A DNA stretch of 64,000 bases from Mycolicibacterium sp. CBMA 226 (GCF_009729075.1 NZ_VTGY01000033.1:310001-374000); one strand, 5' to 3'. Counted from the first letter of the stretch, positions 8,033-17,551 are shown. Made by a program: numbers and translations. Notes: generated from the letters alone by a model not told the origin.

Positions 8033-9535
8033 GTGACCGCCGTGGAACGTTGCGACGTATGCATCGTCGGAGCCGGCATCGCCGGCCTCAATGCCCTCTT
8101 CACGACGTCCCAGTACCTGTCGCCCGGCGAGCGGGTGATCCTCCTGGACCGGCGGCACCGCGCGGGCGGTATGTGGGTCGACACCTACGACTACGTGCGG
8201 CTGCACCAGCCACACCCGTTCTTCACGGTCGGCGACATCGGCTGGACGCTCAGCGCCGAGCCCTCGCATCTGGCCACCAAACAGGAAGTGCTGGCGCATT
8301 TCGACCACTGCCTCGACGTGCTGCGGCAGCGCATCGCGATCGACGAATATTACGGCTGGACAATACAATCCGACACCGAGGCCGACGGCGTGGTGCGCGT
8401 GCAGTGCCGGTCGGACGACGGGCGCAGCATGGTCGTCGAAGCCAAGCGCCTGATAAAGGCCATCGCTTCCGATGTGGAACCGAACGATCCGCTACCGGTG
8501 TCCAGCACCAGCGTCCATTCGATGTCGCCGAACTACTGCGATATGCGCAGCGGCGACATCGATGCCAGCGACACTCCGGTGTGGGTGATCGGCAGCGGCA
8601 AGACCGCGATGGACACCGCGTACGCCCTCATCACCCGCCACCCCGGACGCGAGGTGAATCTGCTGGCGGGTTCGGGAACCTATTTCGCGCACCGTGACCG
8701 TCTGTTCCCCACCGGCGGCAGACGGTGGTGGGGTGGGGTGACGTTCAATGCCTTCGTCGACGAAGTGACCCAGCTGTTCGACGGCACCAACGAGGAAGAC
8801 GTGGCTCGCCGCTGGCGCGAGCGCTGCGGGGTCTGGGTGACGCCCAGCACCGGCAACTTCCTGATCGGGCTGCTGTCGACGGCCGAGCGCGACGCCATCG
8901 CCGACGGATTGAACGACATCGTGATGGACCACTTCGTGGACGCCGTCGACCGCGACGGCCGCACCGAACTTCAGCTGCGCAGCGGCGCGGTCCGGGAGAT
9001 CGACCCGGACAGCTGGATCGTCAACTGCACCGGCTACCTGCTGAAGCGGTCACAGCCGTACGAGCCCTACACCTCGCCCAGCGGCCGGGTGCTGTCATTG
9101 AACGCCCGGGCGGCGACCCTGCATCTGACGACGTACATGGGCTACTTCCTGCCCCATCTGATGTTCACCGACCAGCTCACCGAGGTGCCGCTGTACGAGC
9201 TCGACATGATGGAGTTGCGCCGCAAGTGCAACGCGGCGTTCCCCCACACCATCATGACGCTGGCGCTGCATAATCTGAGCCTCATGACAGATGTCTTGCC
9301 CACCAAGGTCTTTCGCGACTGCGGGCTCGATATCGCGCGGTGGTATCCCGTCCCGCGTCAGCTCGTCGGAACGGCGCTGTTCCTGGCCACCCACCACCGT
9401 CGGCGCCCACATCTGCAGCGGACGCTGGACACCGTCGCGCAGCGTTTCGACGTCCACTGCGCCCCGCTGGGCCGGCAGCGCACTCCTATTCAGCCAGTGA
9501 CAACTCCGGCGGCGGGACGCGCAGACCGCGGGTGA
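8033..9535 (+). CDS. FAD-dependent FMO-like oxidoreductase
   Basis: A roughly 500-residue flavoprotein with an N-terminal FAD-binding GxGxxG (IVGAGIAGLNAL) and a second dinucleotide motif (VIGSGKTAMDTA) for NAD(P)H, the layout of flavin-containing and Baeyer-Villiger monooxygenases. The patch RAGGMWVDTYDYVRLHQPH resembles the FMO substrate/FAD loop. The GTG at 8033 places the FAD motif at the usual distance from the N-terminus; the frame stays open upstream to 7940. The 3' end overlaps the convergent permease gene by 50 bases. It follows the LuxR-type gene on the same strand. Monooxygenase chemistry is inferred and the substrate is unknown. Confidence 0.8.
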   Translation: MTAVERCDVCIVGAGIAGLNALFTTSQYLSPGERVILLDRRHRAGGMWVDTYDYVRLHQPHPFFTVGDIGWTLSAEPSHLATKQEVLAHFDHCLDVLRQRIAIDEYYGWTIQSDTEADGVVRVQCRSDDGRSMVVEAKRLIKAIASDVEPNDPLPVSSTSVHSMSPNYCDMRSGDIDASDTPVWVIGSGKTAMDTAYALITRHPGREVNLLAGSGTYFAHRDRLFPTGGRRWWGGVTFNAFVDEVTQLFDGTNEEDVARRWRERCGVWVTPSTGNFLIGLLSTAERDAIADGLNDIVMDHFVDAVDRDGRTELQLRSGAVREIDPDSWIVNCTGYLLKRSQPYEPYTSPSGRVLSLNARAATLHLTTYMGYFLPHLMFTDQLTEVPLYELDMMELRRKCNAAFPHTIMTLALHNLSLMTDVLPTKVFRDCGLDIARWYPVPRQLVGTALFLATHHRRRPHLQRTLDTVAQRFDVHCAPLGRQRTPIQPVTTPAAGRADRG

Positions 9536-10832
9536 GGACCAGGAGGTACACCACCCCGATCGACATCCAGATCACCCCGAGAGTCAGTGCGGCACTGCCG
9601 AGTTGGGTGAGCAGGTAGACGTCCACGACGGCGCCGATCAACGGGATCACCACGTACGTCAGCGGATTCAGGCGTTGCTCGTGGCGATGCCGGACGAAAT
9701 AGCCGATCACCGACAGGTTCACCAGCGTGAACGCCGTGAAGGCGCCGAAGTTGATGAACGACGTCGACGTGGCGACGCTGAGGAACACCGCGCCCAGCCC
9801 GATGAGCCCGCACAGCACGATGTTGAAGACCGGCGTGAAGAACCGGGGCGACAGCTTGCCGAAGAATCTCTTGGGCAACACCGAGTCTCGGCCCATCGCG
9901 TACAGCAACCGGGACACGCTGGCCTGCGCGGCCAGGCCCGAGGTGAACTGACCGATGATCAGCCCGGTCACGAAGAACGCGGCGAACAGCGCCCCGCCGA
10001 TGGTCCGGGCGGTGTCCGCGGCCAGAGAATCGGCGTTCGGGAATGTGCCGCCGGGCTGTACCAGCGTGAGGATGTACGCGACCGTCACGAAGACCACCCC
10101 ACCGATGAGGGCGACGAGCATGATCGCGCGCGGGATGTTGCGCTGCGGATCCTTGGTGTCCTCCGTGAGCGTGCTGACGGCGTCGAACCCGAGAAAGGAG
10201 TACGCCGCGATGGCCGCGCCCGCGGCGATCGCCGGGAAGCCGCCGGTACCCGTGAGCGGGGTGACGGACAGCAGCGAGCCACCGCCGTGGTGGGACACCA
10301 TATGCGCGACGGCGAAACCGACGAACAGCGCGATCACGAGGAATTGCAGGGCCATCAGGACCAGGTTGGCCTTGTCGGCCACCTTGAGTCCGATGATGTT
10401 CAGCGCCGTCGTCACGACGATGAACGCCACGATCCACACCCACGCCGGCACCGAGGGAAACTCGCCGGTCAGGTACGCGGCGCCGATCAACCAGATCACC
10501 AGGGGCAGGAACAGGTAATCGAGCAGGATCGTCCAGCCGACCAGGAATCCGAGCCGCGAATCGAGCGCCTTGCGCACGTAGGTGTACGACGAACCCGCGA
10601 CCGGATAGTGCACCGACATCTTCGCGTAGCTCGCGGCCGTGAACAGCATGGCCAGGGTGGCCAGCAGATACGAACCGGCGCTGGCTCCCGCGGACGCCTC
10701 GGCGATCACGCCGAAGATGCCCAGGACGATGATGGGCGCCATGTAGGCGAGGCCGAACAGCGTCACACCACCCAGGCCGAGCGTGGCGTTGAGGTGGCTG
10801 GCCTCACTGGACTGCTGAGCATCGACGGTCAT
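9486..10832 (-). CDS. APC-family amino acid/polyamine permease
   Basis: A 448-residue inner-membrane transporter of the amino acid-polyamine-organocation superfamily. About twelve hydrophobic segments are visible, beginning with GLGGVTLFGLAYMAPIIVLG, the conserved unwound TM1 region of APC carriers. Uptake of an amino acid, polyamine or amide-like solute by cation symport is the family expectation. It overlaps the upstream nitrilase-family gene by four bases on the same strand, so transporter and amidase/nitrilase are translationally coupled and probably handle one substrate. Its 3' end overlaps the convergent flavoprotein gene. Confidence 0.9.
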   Translation of the reverse strand: MTVDAQQSSEASHLNATLGLGGVTLFGLAYMAPIIVLGIFGVIAEASAGASAGSYLLATLAMLFTAASYAKMSVHYPVAGSSYTYVRKALDSRLGFLVGWTILLDYLFLPLVIWLIGAAYLTGEFPSVPAWVWIVAFIVVTTALNIIGLKVADKANLVLMALQFLVIALFVGFAVAHMVSHHGGGSLLSVTPLTGTGGFPAIAAGAAIAAYSFLGFDAVSTLTEDTKDPQRNIPRAIMLVALIGGVVFVTVAYILTLVQPGGTFPNADSLAADTARTIGGALFAAFFVTGLIIGQFTSGLAAQASVSRLLYAMGRDSVLPKRFFGKLSPRFFTPVFNIVLCGLIGLGAVFLSVATSTSFINFGAFTAFTLVNLSVIGYFVRHRHEQRLNPLTYVVIPLIGAVVDVYLLTQLGSAALTLGVIWMSIGVVYLLVLTRGLRVPPPELSLAE

Positions 10833-11719
10833 GCGGGTCCTTCGGGGTTGACGGTCTGCGGCTGCCAGCGCTGGTGCACCAGCTGACCGCCGTAGACGGG
10901 CAGATCGATCGGGTCGTCATCGGCGTACAGCTGCTCCCACACCCGATTGACGCCGGCGGTGCCGTGGGTTCGCACCGCGGTCACCCGGTCGAGGTCGATC
11001 GTCAGATGCGTGACCTCCGGCTCGGCGTGCGCCGCCTCAGCGAGCACCTCACCCTCCGGTCCGACGTAGATGCTCTGCCCGCGCCCGAGCGGCCCGGCGG
11101 CATTGACGCTGAGGTAGTAGATCTGGTTCGCGATCGCGTTGGCGCGGGCCAGGACGAGTTCCTGCACACGGTCGTCGGACGTCGTCTTGACGATGTTGAA
11201 CACGACCTCCGCACCGAGCCACGCGATCTGCCGGGTGGCCTCGGGGAACCAGCTGTCGTAGCAGATGTTGACGCCCATCCGGCCGACACCGGGTACGTCG
11301 AAGGCCGTGAAACCGGCGCCTGACGCCCACGACTCGTGCGGGCGCCAGGGGAACACCTTGCGGTACGACGACACCAGACGACCGTCGGGATCGAAGACGA
11401 CAGCGGTGTTGTACACCCGGCCGTCCTCGCCGCGCTCGGCGATCGAGCCGGGCACCAGCCAGACGCCGGCGTCCGCGGCCACGGCGCCGAGCGCCTGCAC
11501 CAGCGGACCGGTGAGTGGCTCGGCGACCGCGTCGAAATAGGACCGGGGATCATCAGCGGCGTCGCTCGCCCCCAGCAGGTGAATCTCGGGGAACACCACC
11601 ATCTGGGTGTCGGGACGCTCGGCGAGGATCGCCGCCAGCTCAGCAGCCAGCTCGGCCACCGGGTCGTCGCCCTGCAATGGACTGGCCTGGGCGAGGGCGA
11701 CCCGCCATTCTCGACTCAT
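10829..11719 (-). CDS. Carbon-nitrogen hydrolase (nitrilase superfamily amidase)
   Basis: A 296-residue cytoplasmic enzyme with the nitrilase-superfamily catalytic triad: E45 (VFPEIHL), K121 (YRKVFPW) and C153 (NICYDSWFPE). It should hydrolyse a non-peptide C-N bond in an amide, carbamoyl compound or nitrile. The cysteine context CYDSWFP is more like the amidase/N-carbamoylase branches than true nitrilases. The stop overlaps the start of the APC permease, which probably imports the substrate. It is the only amide-hydrolysing candidate in the window, though it is far (28 kb) from the nitrile hydratase cluster. Confidence 0.88.
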   Translation of the reverse strand: MSREWRVALAQASPLQGDDPVAELAAELAAILAERPDTQMVVFPEIHLLGASDAADDPRSYFDAVAEPLTGPLVQALGAVAADAGVWLVPGSIAERGEDGRVYNTAVVFDPDGRLVSSYRKVFPWRPHESWASGAGFTAFDVPGVGRMGVNICYDSWFPEATRQIAWLGAEVVFNIVKTTSDDRVQELVLARANAIANQIYYLSVNAAGPLGRGQSIYVGPEGEVLAEAAHAEPEVTHLTIDLDRVTAVRTHGTAGVNRVWEQLYADDDPIDLPVYGGQLVHQRWQPQTVNPEGPA

Positions 11720-11786
11720 CTCACCTCACCATCGGCGGTCACGGCCCTCAGTGTGCGCCAGGACACATCCGCCATGATCGGACAAT

Positions 11787-12089
11787 CTAGGGATTTTCCG
11801 AGTGATTATTCGACATTTCGTACATTCGCGCAGTTCTCAGCGCTGGTCCGTCCCCATAGCCGCCGTGCAGCATGACAACCAACGGAGACGCCCCGCCGAG
11901 CCCGGCGGGTCGGTACACGTGGAAGGTTCGCGTCAGCCCTGCTGCCTGCACCGAATGGCTCGACTGACCGACGGATATGCCGCTGTCCGGCGCGCCCGTC
12001 GCAGACTGCCGGCCGAGGCAACCACCGACCCCGAGCAACGCAACAGTCAGCAGCGCGGCGGCCAGTACGCGCGGTACCGAGCGGGTCAT
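11787..12089 (-). pseudogene. Truncated LpqC-type lipoprotein esterase remnant
   Basis: This reads as the N-terminus of a secreted polyhydroxybutyrate-depolymerase/LpqC-like esterase. From the ATG at 12089 there is a signal peptide with lipobox LGVGGC, then the family start TRTFHVYRPAGL and the oxyanion segment PLVVMLHGGYGDG. The family similarity stops there and the frame closes 20 residues later at residue 100, before any GxSxG nucleophile; full-length relatives are about 300 residues. The following DNA is comparatively AT-rich and does not resume the domain in any frame before the next gene at 11719. I read it as a 3' deletion. A functional short secreted peptide is possible but less likely. 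Confidence 0.65.
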
Positions 12090-12122
12090 GTTCCCATCGT
12101 GCACCCCTGCCAGAATTGATCC

Positions 12123-12881
12123 GTGACTCAAGCGACAGCCAAGCCCATTCGCGTTATCCGCGCTGAGGACCGCTGGCACTGGCGGAACGAATGGCTGGAG
12201 TCGTGGCAGTCGTTTCCGGCGACCGGCAATTTCGATCTGGCCGCGAACGCGCACGGCCTGCTGATGATCAACAACGAGGACACCGTCGCCCCCGGGGAGG
12301 GCTTCGACGCGCACGACCACCGCGACATGGAGATCATCACCTGGGTGCTCGAAGGCTCACTGGTGCACAAGGATTCGCTGGGCAACGAGAGTACCTTCTA
12401 CCCGGGTCTGGCCCAGCGGATGAGCGCGGGCACCGGTATCCGGCACTCCGAGCGCAACGGCGCCGGGCGGCAGGATCGTCAGCCCTTGCGCGTCATCCAG
12501 ATGTGGATTCCACCGGACGAACTCGGCCACGCACCGAGCTATCAGGAATCCGATATCGGCACCGAGCTCGCCGGCAACAGCCTGATCCCGATGGCGTCCG
12601 GTATGCGCAAGTACCGCGACGACGCCGCCATCACGTTCGGCAACAGCTATGCCACGCTGCACGTCGCGCGGCTCGATGCCGGTAGCGCGGTGCAGGTACC
12701 CGAAGCACCGTACGGCCATGTCTTCGTCACCCGTGGGCAGGCCGAGTTCGAAGGCTCCGGTCCGCTGGACACCGGTGACGCCGTGCGACTCACCGCGACC
12801 GGCGGACAACGCATCACCGCGGCCGGTGGGGGCGCCGAAATCCTTGTCTGGGAGATGCACACCATCGCGGTGAACGTGTAG
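12123..12881 (+). CDS. Pirin-family protein
   Basis: A 252-residue bicupin of the pirin family. The N-terminal cupin holds the metal-binding set H64 and H66 (FDAHDHRDMEI) with H108 and E110 (GIRHSERN), as in human pirin and the quercetinase-active YhhW. The C-terminal cupin (about 165-250) lacks a clear metal set, which is normal. Proposed family activities are quercetin 2,3-dioxygenase-like oxidation or redox sensing; none can be assigned here. Translation starts with GTG. It is divergent from the esterase remnant, with 33 bases between them. Confidence 0.9.
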   Translation: MTQATAKPIRVIRAEDRWHWRNEWLESWQSFPATGNFDLAANAHGLLMINNEDTVAPGEGFDAHDHRDMEIITWVLEGSLVHKDSLGNESTFYPGLAQRMSAGTGIRHSERNGAGRQDRQPLRVIQMWIPPDELGHAPSYQESDIGTELAGNSLIPMASGMRKYRDDAAITFGNSYATLHVARLDAGSAVQVPEAPYGHVFVTRGQAEFEGSGPLDTGDAVRLTATGGQRITAAGGGAEILVWEMHTIAVNV

Positions 12882-14297
12882 CTAGCGCCCCAGCCGGGCC
12901 AGTGCGACGGCGGCGGCGTTGGCGCCGCACATGCCATGCCCGCCCGGGCCCGGCGGGGTGGCCGCCGAGCAGATGTACATCCCGGGCACTCCGATGGTGT
13001 ACGGCGACAACGTCGTTCGCGGGCCGAAGGCCAGCTGCCGGATGTCCTTGGCGCCGGTGTTGATGTCACCGCCGACGTAATTGGTGTTGTAGACCGACAT
13101 CTCGGTGGTGGACCGCACGGCCTGCCCGACGATGCGATCACGGAATCCGGGAGCGAAACGCTCGATCTGCGTGATGATGGCTTCCGTGGCGTCGCCGCTG
13201 TAGCCGTTGGGCACGTGCGCATACGCGGAGACCGGGTTGACGGTCCCGACCGAACGCCCCGGGTCGGCCAGGTACTGCTGGAACGCCAGGACGAAGGGGC
13301 GCTGCGGCATCCGGCCCGCGTGGATGTCCCGTTCGGTCGTGGCGATCTCGGCGAAATCACCGCCCAGGTGGACGGTGCCGGCGCGGCGTGCCGCCGCGTT
13401 GATCCACGGCACATCGCCCTCCACCGCAAAATCGACCTTGAAAGCGCCTGGGCCATAACGGAACCGATCGAAGGCGCGGCGCACCCGCACCGGCAGCCGG
13501 TCCCCCAGGATGCCCGCGATGGCGGTGGGCGACAGATCGAAGACGGTGATGTCCGCGGGCGGCAACTGGGACGCCGTGGTGATGCGCACGCCCGTCTCGA
13601 TCTTGCCGCCCAGTTCGGTGAGCACTGCCTCGAACGCGTTGGTAATCGCCTGCGACCCCCCGGCGGCCACCGGCCAGCCGTTGGCGTGCCCGGCAGTGAT
13701 GATGCCCAGCCCGATCGCCGAGGTGAGCGGGTGGTGCAGCGGCTGAAAGGTATGTGCGGCAACGCCTCCGAAGAGGGCTCGCGCCTGCGGTGTGCGGAAG
13801 ACCCGGGCCAGCGCGGCCGCGGGCAGCACCGTCGGTGCGCCGAATCTGGCCAGCTCCAACGGATGCCGCGGCACCTGGAGCAGCGGGCCCATGATGTCGT
13901 CGGACAGCTTGTCGAACCGGCGCGACGGTCCGCCGAACAACATCCGCCACCGTGAACCGTCGACCCCCAGTCCGGCCGCCGTGGTCTCGACCGAGCGGTA
14001 CAGCGAACCCGCGGTGCCGTCGTCGAGCGGGTGGACGCAGTCGATCTCGGTCCACTTCCACTGCAGGCCATAGCGATCGAGGCCGAGGTCCTTGATGAAC
14101 TTCGAGCCGGCGGGCATCACGTGGATGGCGGCGCAGTCGTCGAAGACCAGGCCCGGCAGGATGTACTCGCTGGAGCGGATGCCGCCACCGATCCGGTCGG
14201 CGGCCTCCAGCACCGTGACGTCAATGCCCTTGGCGGCCAAGGCGATGGCGGCGGCGAGCCCGTTGGGCCCGGCGCCGACCACAACCGCGGTACTCAT
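12882..14297 (-). CDS. Phytoene desaturase-like FAD oxidoreductase (CrtI family)
   Basis: A 471-residue FAD/NAD(P)-binding amine-oxidase/CrtI-type protein. It has an N-terminal VVVGAGPNGLAAAIALA with VTVLEAADRIGGG (FAD Rossmann motif plus the GG doublet) and the C-terminal FAD-closing motif MYICSAATPPGPGGHGMCG, so the fold is complete. These proteins in mycobacteria usually desaturate or saturate isoprenoid or lipid chains. Its start shares one base with the DUF3556 gene upstream on the same strand, so the two are coupled. The pair together with the acyl-CoA ligase suggests a lipid-modifying operon. There is no phytoene synthase nearby, so carotenoid synthesis is not implied. Confidence 0.88.
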   Translation of the reverse strand: MSTAVVVGAGPNGLAAAIALAAKGIDVTVLEAADRIGGGIRSSEYILPGLVFDDCAAIHVMPAGSKFIKDLGLDRYGLQWKWTEIDCVHPLDDGTAGSLYRSVETTAAGLGVDGSRWRMLFGGPSRRFDKLSDDIMGPLLQVPRHPLELARFGAPTVLPAAALARVFRTPQARALFGGVAAHTFQPLHHPLTSAIGLGIITAGHANGWPVAAGGSQAITNAFEAVLTELGGKIETGVRITTASQLPPADITVFDLSPTAIAGILGDRLPVRVRRAFDRFRYGPGAFKVDFAVEGDVPWINAAARRAGTVHLGGDFAEIATTERDIHAGRMPQRPFVLAFQQYLADPGRSVGTVNPVSAYAHVPNGYSGDATEAIITQIERFAPGFRDRIVGQAVRSTTEMSVYNTNYVGGDINTGAKDIRQLAFGPRTTLSPYTIGVPGMYICSAATPPGPGGHGMCGANAAAVALARLGR

Positions 14298-16063
14298 CAG
14301 TGGAGCACTCCGGCCCGCTGCCAGGTGACGTTGAGCGGGATCGGGCCGTTGGGCAGCCAGGGCTGCTCGTCGACCAGGTCCTTGACATTCCAGGTGCCAC
14401 GCTCGATCACACCGAGGGCCGCGTCGATCACCTTGTACTCCTGCGTCTTCTTGTGGATCGGCTGCGATTCCACCCAGGCGATGACGAACTCGCCCGGCTC
14501 GAACTGCGCCTCGGACTGGATGGCCCGGATCAGGTCCTCATTGTGCAGGTGACCGTCACCGAAGTTGAACCCGATGATCGTATTGCAGGACATCTCGCCT
14601 TCGCGGACGGTACGAGTGTCGATGTCGGGCAAGCACTTCAGCAGCACCGAGTACAAGCCGCGACCCTGACTGTGCATGGCCCGCCACGCCGTCACCTGCT
14701 GGGTGAACGCCTCGGCCGTCACCGGGTCCCAGCCGAAGTTGATGTACTGGTCGACGGTGTTGGGCGAACACCGGGTCACCCGGTTGAGCTTCTGCTCGGC
14801 GCCCGGGGTGAACGTCCACACCGCCGAGGCCCAGTTGCCTGCGTACTGACGCATGGCCGGCAGGAACGACACGAGATCGGGCCGCAGGTTGCCGAGCACC
14901 GGGAAGAAGCACAGGCCGATGAGCAGGCCGGCGGTGAGCCACGGCGAGGACATGTCCCAGATCGCGTAACCGTCCCAGTTGGGGAAGCCGATGAACAGGA
15001 AGATCGTGATGTAGGCGAACAGCACGTTCCATTCCACCGGCACCGCGAGCGGGAACGTCGAGATGATGAAGAGGTGGAAGCTGACCATCACCACGGCGGC
15101 GGCGATGGTGAGCCACGGCCACGGGGACAGCAGAAGTGCCAGCGGTGCAACGATTTCCACGAAGCTGCCCGGCCCGTGCGCCATGAAGGTCGCCAGATGC
15201 GAGGGACGCAGGTCGTCGGGGAAGTTGCGGTAATGGGCACGCTTCAGCCACTTGAACGGGATCAGCGGGCTGTTGCTCACCATCGGCGGAATGACGTTGG
15301 TGAAGTGCATGCCGAACTTCGAGATGCCGGCCCAGATCCAGACGGTGCCGATGAGCAGCTTGCCGGCGATGATCATGTCGGCGAACGGCAGGACTGTGAA
15401 GAACAGCAGGGCCGGCAGGTACTGCTCACCGCGGGCGGCGAGGAAGATGGTCTTGTCCCGCAGGCCGATCACCACCAGCAGCACCATCGGCGCGATCAGC
15501 AGCATCGGGCTGACCAGGCCGGAGGTGTTCCCCGGCAGCGCGGCGCTCAACGAATCACTGTGCACGCCGGGGCTGACCATCGCGATGGTGACGGTGACGA
15601 TGAGCGCCAGGTAGACGACGATGTCGAACCAGGTGCGCCGGTCGCCGTTCGTGAACGGCACTGCCTTCCACGGCCGCAGCCGAATGGTGTTGAGCTTGGC
15701 CCAGAATCGGATACCGCCGGTCATCGGTTTGGTCTTGCCGGCCAGTGGCCCCCAGGAGCCGGCCAGTCCGATGAGCTCGAGCAGGATGGTCCACAGGATC
15801 ACCTTCTGGTAGACGATCGGCTGGTTCCACCATTGCGACACATGCCAGAACGCCGGCAGGTGCGACGTCGCCGTGGCGATCGCGACACCGCCGAGCGCGT
15901 AGAAGAACACGAGCTTGACGATGTAGATGACGTGGATCATGCGGGGTGTGCCCAGTCCATGATCGGCCCACTTGAGGGTCATGATCCGGAGCCGCTCCCT
16001 GAGCGGCATTTGCAGAAATTCTTCGAGGTCGACGTCAGGAAGCGTCGGTTTGATGAATCCCAT
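14297..16063 (-). CDS. DUF3556 polytopic membrane protein
   Basis: A 588-residue integral membrane protein matching by overall character the actinobacterial DUF3556 family. A soluble N-terminus (MGFIKPTLPDVDLEEFLQMPLR...) is followed by roughly eight to ten hydrophobic segments between residues 45 and 390, and a soluble C-terminal region of about 190 residues (GAEQKLNRVTRCSPNTVDQY through the end). Function is unknown. It resembles HTTM/vitamin-K-carboxylase-like membrane domains in hydrophobic layout, but I cannot confirm that. It is coupled to the CrtI-like gene downstream and begins 28 bases after the acyl-CoA ligase stop, so all three probably form one operon. Confidence 0.75.
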   Translation of the reverse strand: MGFIKPTLPDVDLEEFLQMPLRERLRIMTLKWADHGLGTPRMIHVIYIVKLVFFYALGGVAIATATSHLPAFWHVSQWWNQPIVYQKVILWTILLELIGLAGSWGPLAGKTKPMTGGIRFWAKLNTIRLRPWKAVPFTNGDRRTWFDIVVYLALIVTVTIAMVSPGVHSDSLSAALPGNTSGLVSPMLLIAPMVLLVVIGLRDKTIFLAARGEQYLPALLFFTVLPFADMIIAGKLLIGTVWIWAGISKFGMHFTNVIPPMVSNSPLIPFKWLKRAHYRNFPDDLRPSHLATFMAHGPGSFVEIVAPLALLLSPWPWLTIAAAVVMVSFHLFIISTFPLAVPVEWNVLFAYITIFLFIGFPNWDGYAIWDMSSPWLTAGLLIGLCFFPVLGNLRPDLVSFLPAMRQYAGNWASAVWTFTPGAEQKLNRVTRCSPNTVDQYINFGWDPVTAEAFTQQVTAWRAMHSQGRGLYSVLLKCLPDIDTRTVREGEMSCNTIIGFNFGDGHLHNEDLIRAIQSEAQFEPGEFVIAWVESQPIHKKTQEYKVIDAALGVIERGTWNVKDLVDEQPWLPNGPIPLNVTWQRAGVLH

Positions 16064-16090
16064 GATGAGCTCCTTTGCTCTTGTCTCAGG

Positions 16091-17551
16091 TTAGATTCGC
16101 GGGTCGGTGGCGGTGAGGGTCTTACGCAGGGACGGCTTGTCGAGCTTTCCGACGGGGTTCTTCGGCAATGTCTCCAGTACCGTGATATCTACGGGCAGTT
16201 TGTATTTCGACAGCGATGCCTTCAGGTGTGCGGCGATCGCGTCCACGTCGAGTTCGGCGCCCGGCTGCGCGGAGACGAACAACACCGGTTCTTCGCCGTA
16301 GAGTCCGCTGGCGCGCCCGACCACGGCGGCCTCGGCGACGCCGACCACCTGGTGCACGACGGTCTCGATCTCCTTGGGGTAGATGTTCTCGCCGCCACGG
16401 ATGATCATGTCCTTGGCCCGGTCGACCAGGACCAGGTAGCCATCCTCGTCGAACCGGCCGACGTCGCCGGTGTGCAGCCAACCGTCCTTCAACGTCTTCT
16501 CGGTTTCCTCTGGGCGGTTCAGGTAGCCGCGCATCACGTTGGGTCCCTTGATCACCACCTCACCGAGCTCGCCCTGCGGGACTTCGGCACCGGCGACGTC
16601 GACGATGCGAATTTCCTGTCCCGGCAACGGAATTCCGACGGTGCCGACCTTGCGCAGGCCGTTCAGCGGGTTGCCGGTGCTCGCGCACGATCCCTCGGAC
16701 AGTCCGTAGCCTTCGATCAGGCTGATGCCGTAACGCTTTTCGAATCCTTCGAGCAGTTCAACGCTGGCCGGCGCGGCGCCGCACACCCCGAATCGCACTG
16801 CTGAGGTGTCGGGCTGCACCTCGAGCGGCAGACCGAGCAGCATCGTGTAAATCGTTGGCACCGCCGAGAAGTAGGTGGCGCGGCTGGACTCCAGGCGCTC
16901 GAAGAAGGTGGCCGGGTTGAACCGGCCGGCGATGGTGGTCCGCCCGCCGGCAATCAGCGGCGACAGGACGCTGACCACGATGCCGTTGACGTGGAACAGC
17001 GGCAGGATGAGCAAGCTGTGGTCGGTGTCGGTCAGCTCGAAACCCTCAATCACCATGGCACACATGGCATTGACGTTTCCGTGGTCGAGCATGACGCCCT
17101 TGGGCCGGCCCGTGGTACCGCTGGTGTAGATCAGCAGTGCCAGGTCGTCATCGTTGCCGACGACCGGGGCGGCCGTCCGCGGCTCACCGGCCATGTCGTC
17201 GACGTGAAGAACGGTGACTGCGCTTTCTACGTCCCGGTCGACGACGAGCACGACCGCGCCGGCGTCAGCTACCTGGTACGCGACCTCAGCAGGCACCAGG
17301 GTGGGGCTGATGGGTGTCGCGACCGCGCCGAGGCGCCAGGTGGCGAATAGCGCGACGACGAACGCCACACGGTTCGGGAGCATGATGCCGACGACGTCCC
17401 CGGGCCGCACGCCCCGCTCATACAGTGCGGCGGCGGCACGTTGGACGGCGTCGAGGAACGCGGCGTTGTCGAGATCGGTGTGGTCATCAGCGATGGCGGG
17501 GGCGTGCGGTGCCGCTTCGGCGCGGTGGTCCGGGAGGGCTGCGAGATTCAT
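16091..17551 (-). CDS. Fatty-acyl-CoA/AMP ligase (FadD-type)
   Basis: A 486-residue ANL-superfamily adenylating enzyme that activates a carboxylic acid to the acyl-AMP and then the CoA ester. The P-loop is YTSGTTGRPKGVM; A5 is GYGLSEGS; the hinge is HTGDVGRFDEDGYLVLVDR, followed by KDMIIRGGENIYPKEIE; and the catalytic lysine lies in NPVGKLDKP near the C-terminus. The ATG at 17551 gives the normal family N-terminus; the frame is open further to 17635. It heads the DUF3556/CrtI-like operon and is divergent from a PucR/CdaR-type regulator across 106 bases. The acid substrate is unknown. Confidence 0.92.
   Translation of the reverse strand: MNLAALPDHRAEAAPHAPAIADDHTDLDNAAFLDAVQRAAAALYERGVRPGDVVGIMLPNRVAFVVALFATWRLGAVATPISPTLVPAEVAYQVADAGAVVLVVDRDVESAVTVLHVDDMAGEPRTAAPVVGNDDDLALLIYTSGTTGRPKGVMLDHGNVNAMCAMVIEGFELTDTDHSLLILPLFHVNGIVVSVLSPLIAGGRTTIAGRFNPATFFERLESSRATYFSAVPTIYTMLLGLPLEVQPDTSAVRFGVCGAAPASVELLEGFEKRYGISLIEGYGLSEGSCASTGNPLNGLRKVGTVGIPLPGQEIRIVDVAGAEVPQGELGEVVIKGPNVMRGYLNRPEETEKTLKDGWLHTGDVGRFDEDGYLVLVDRAKDMIIRGGENIYPKEIETVVHQVVGVAEAAVVGRASGLYGEEPVLFVSAQPGAELDVDAIAAHLKASLSKYKLPVDITVLETLPKNPVGKLDKPSLRKTLTATDPRI

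Noticed and set aside
8033..9535. Frameshift or truncation at the 3' end because of the 50-base overlap with the permease
   Set aside because: Both proteins have complete domains and the overlap is between convergent C-termini, which is common in compact actinobacterial DNA.
9603..10886. 427-residue plus-strand frame
   Set aside because: Mirror of the APC permease; charged low-complexity composition only.
14300..16804. 834-residue open frame on the plus strand
   Set aside because: Antisense to the DUF3556 gene and the acyl-CoA ligase; composition (Asp/Gln/Arg/His runs) is that of a mirrored membrane protein, with no recognisable domain.
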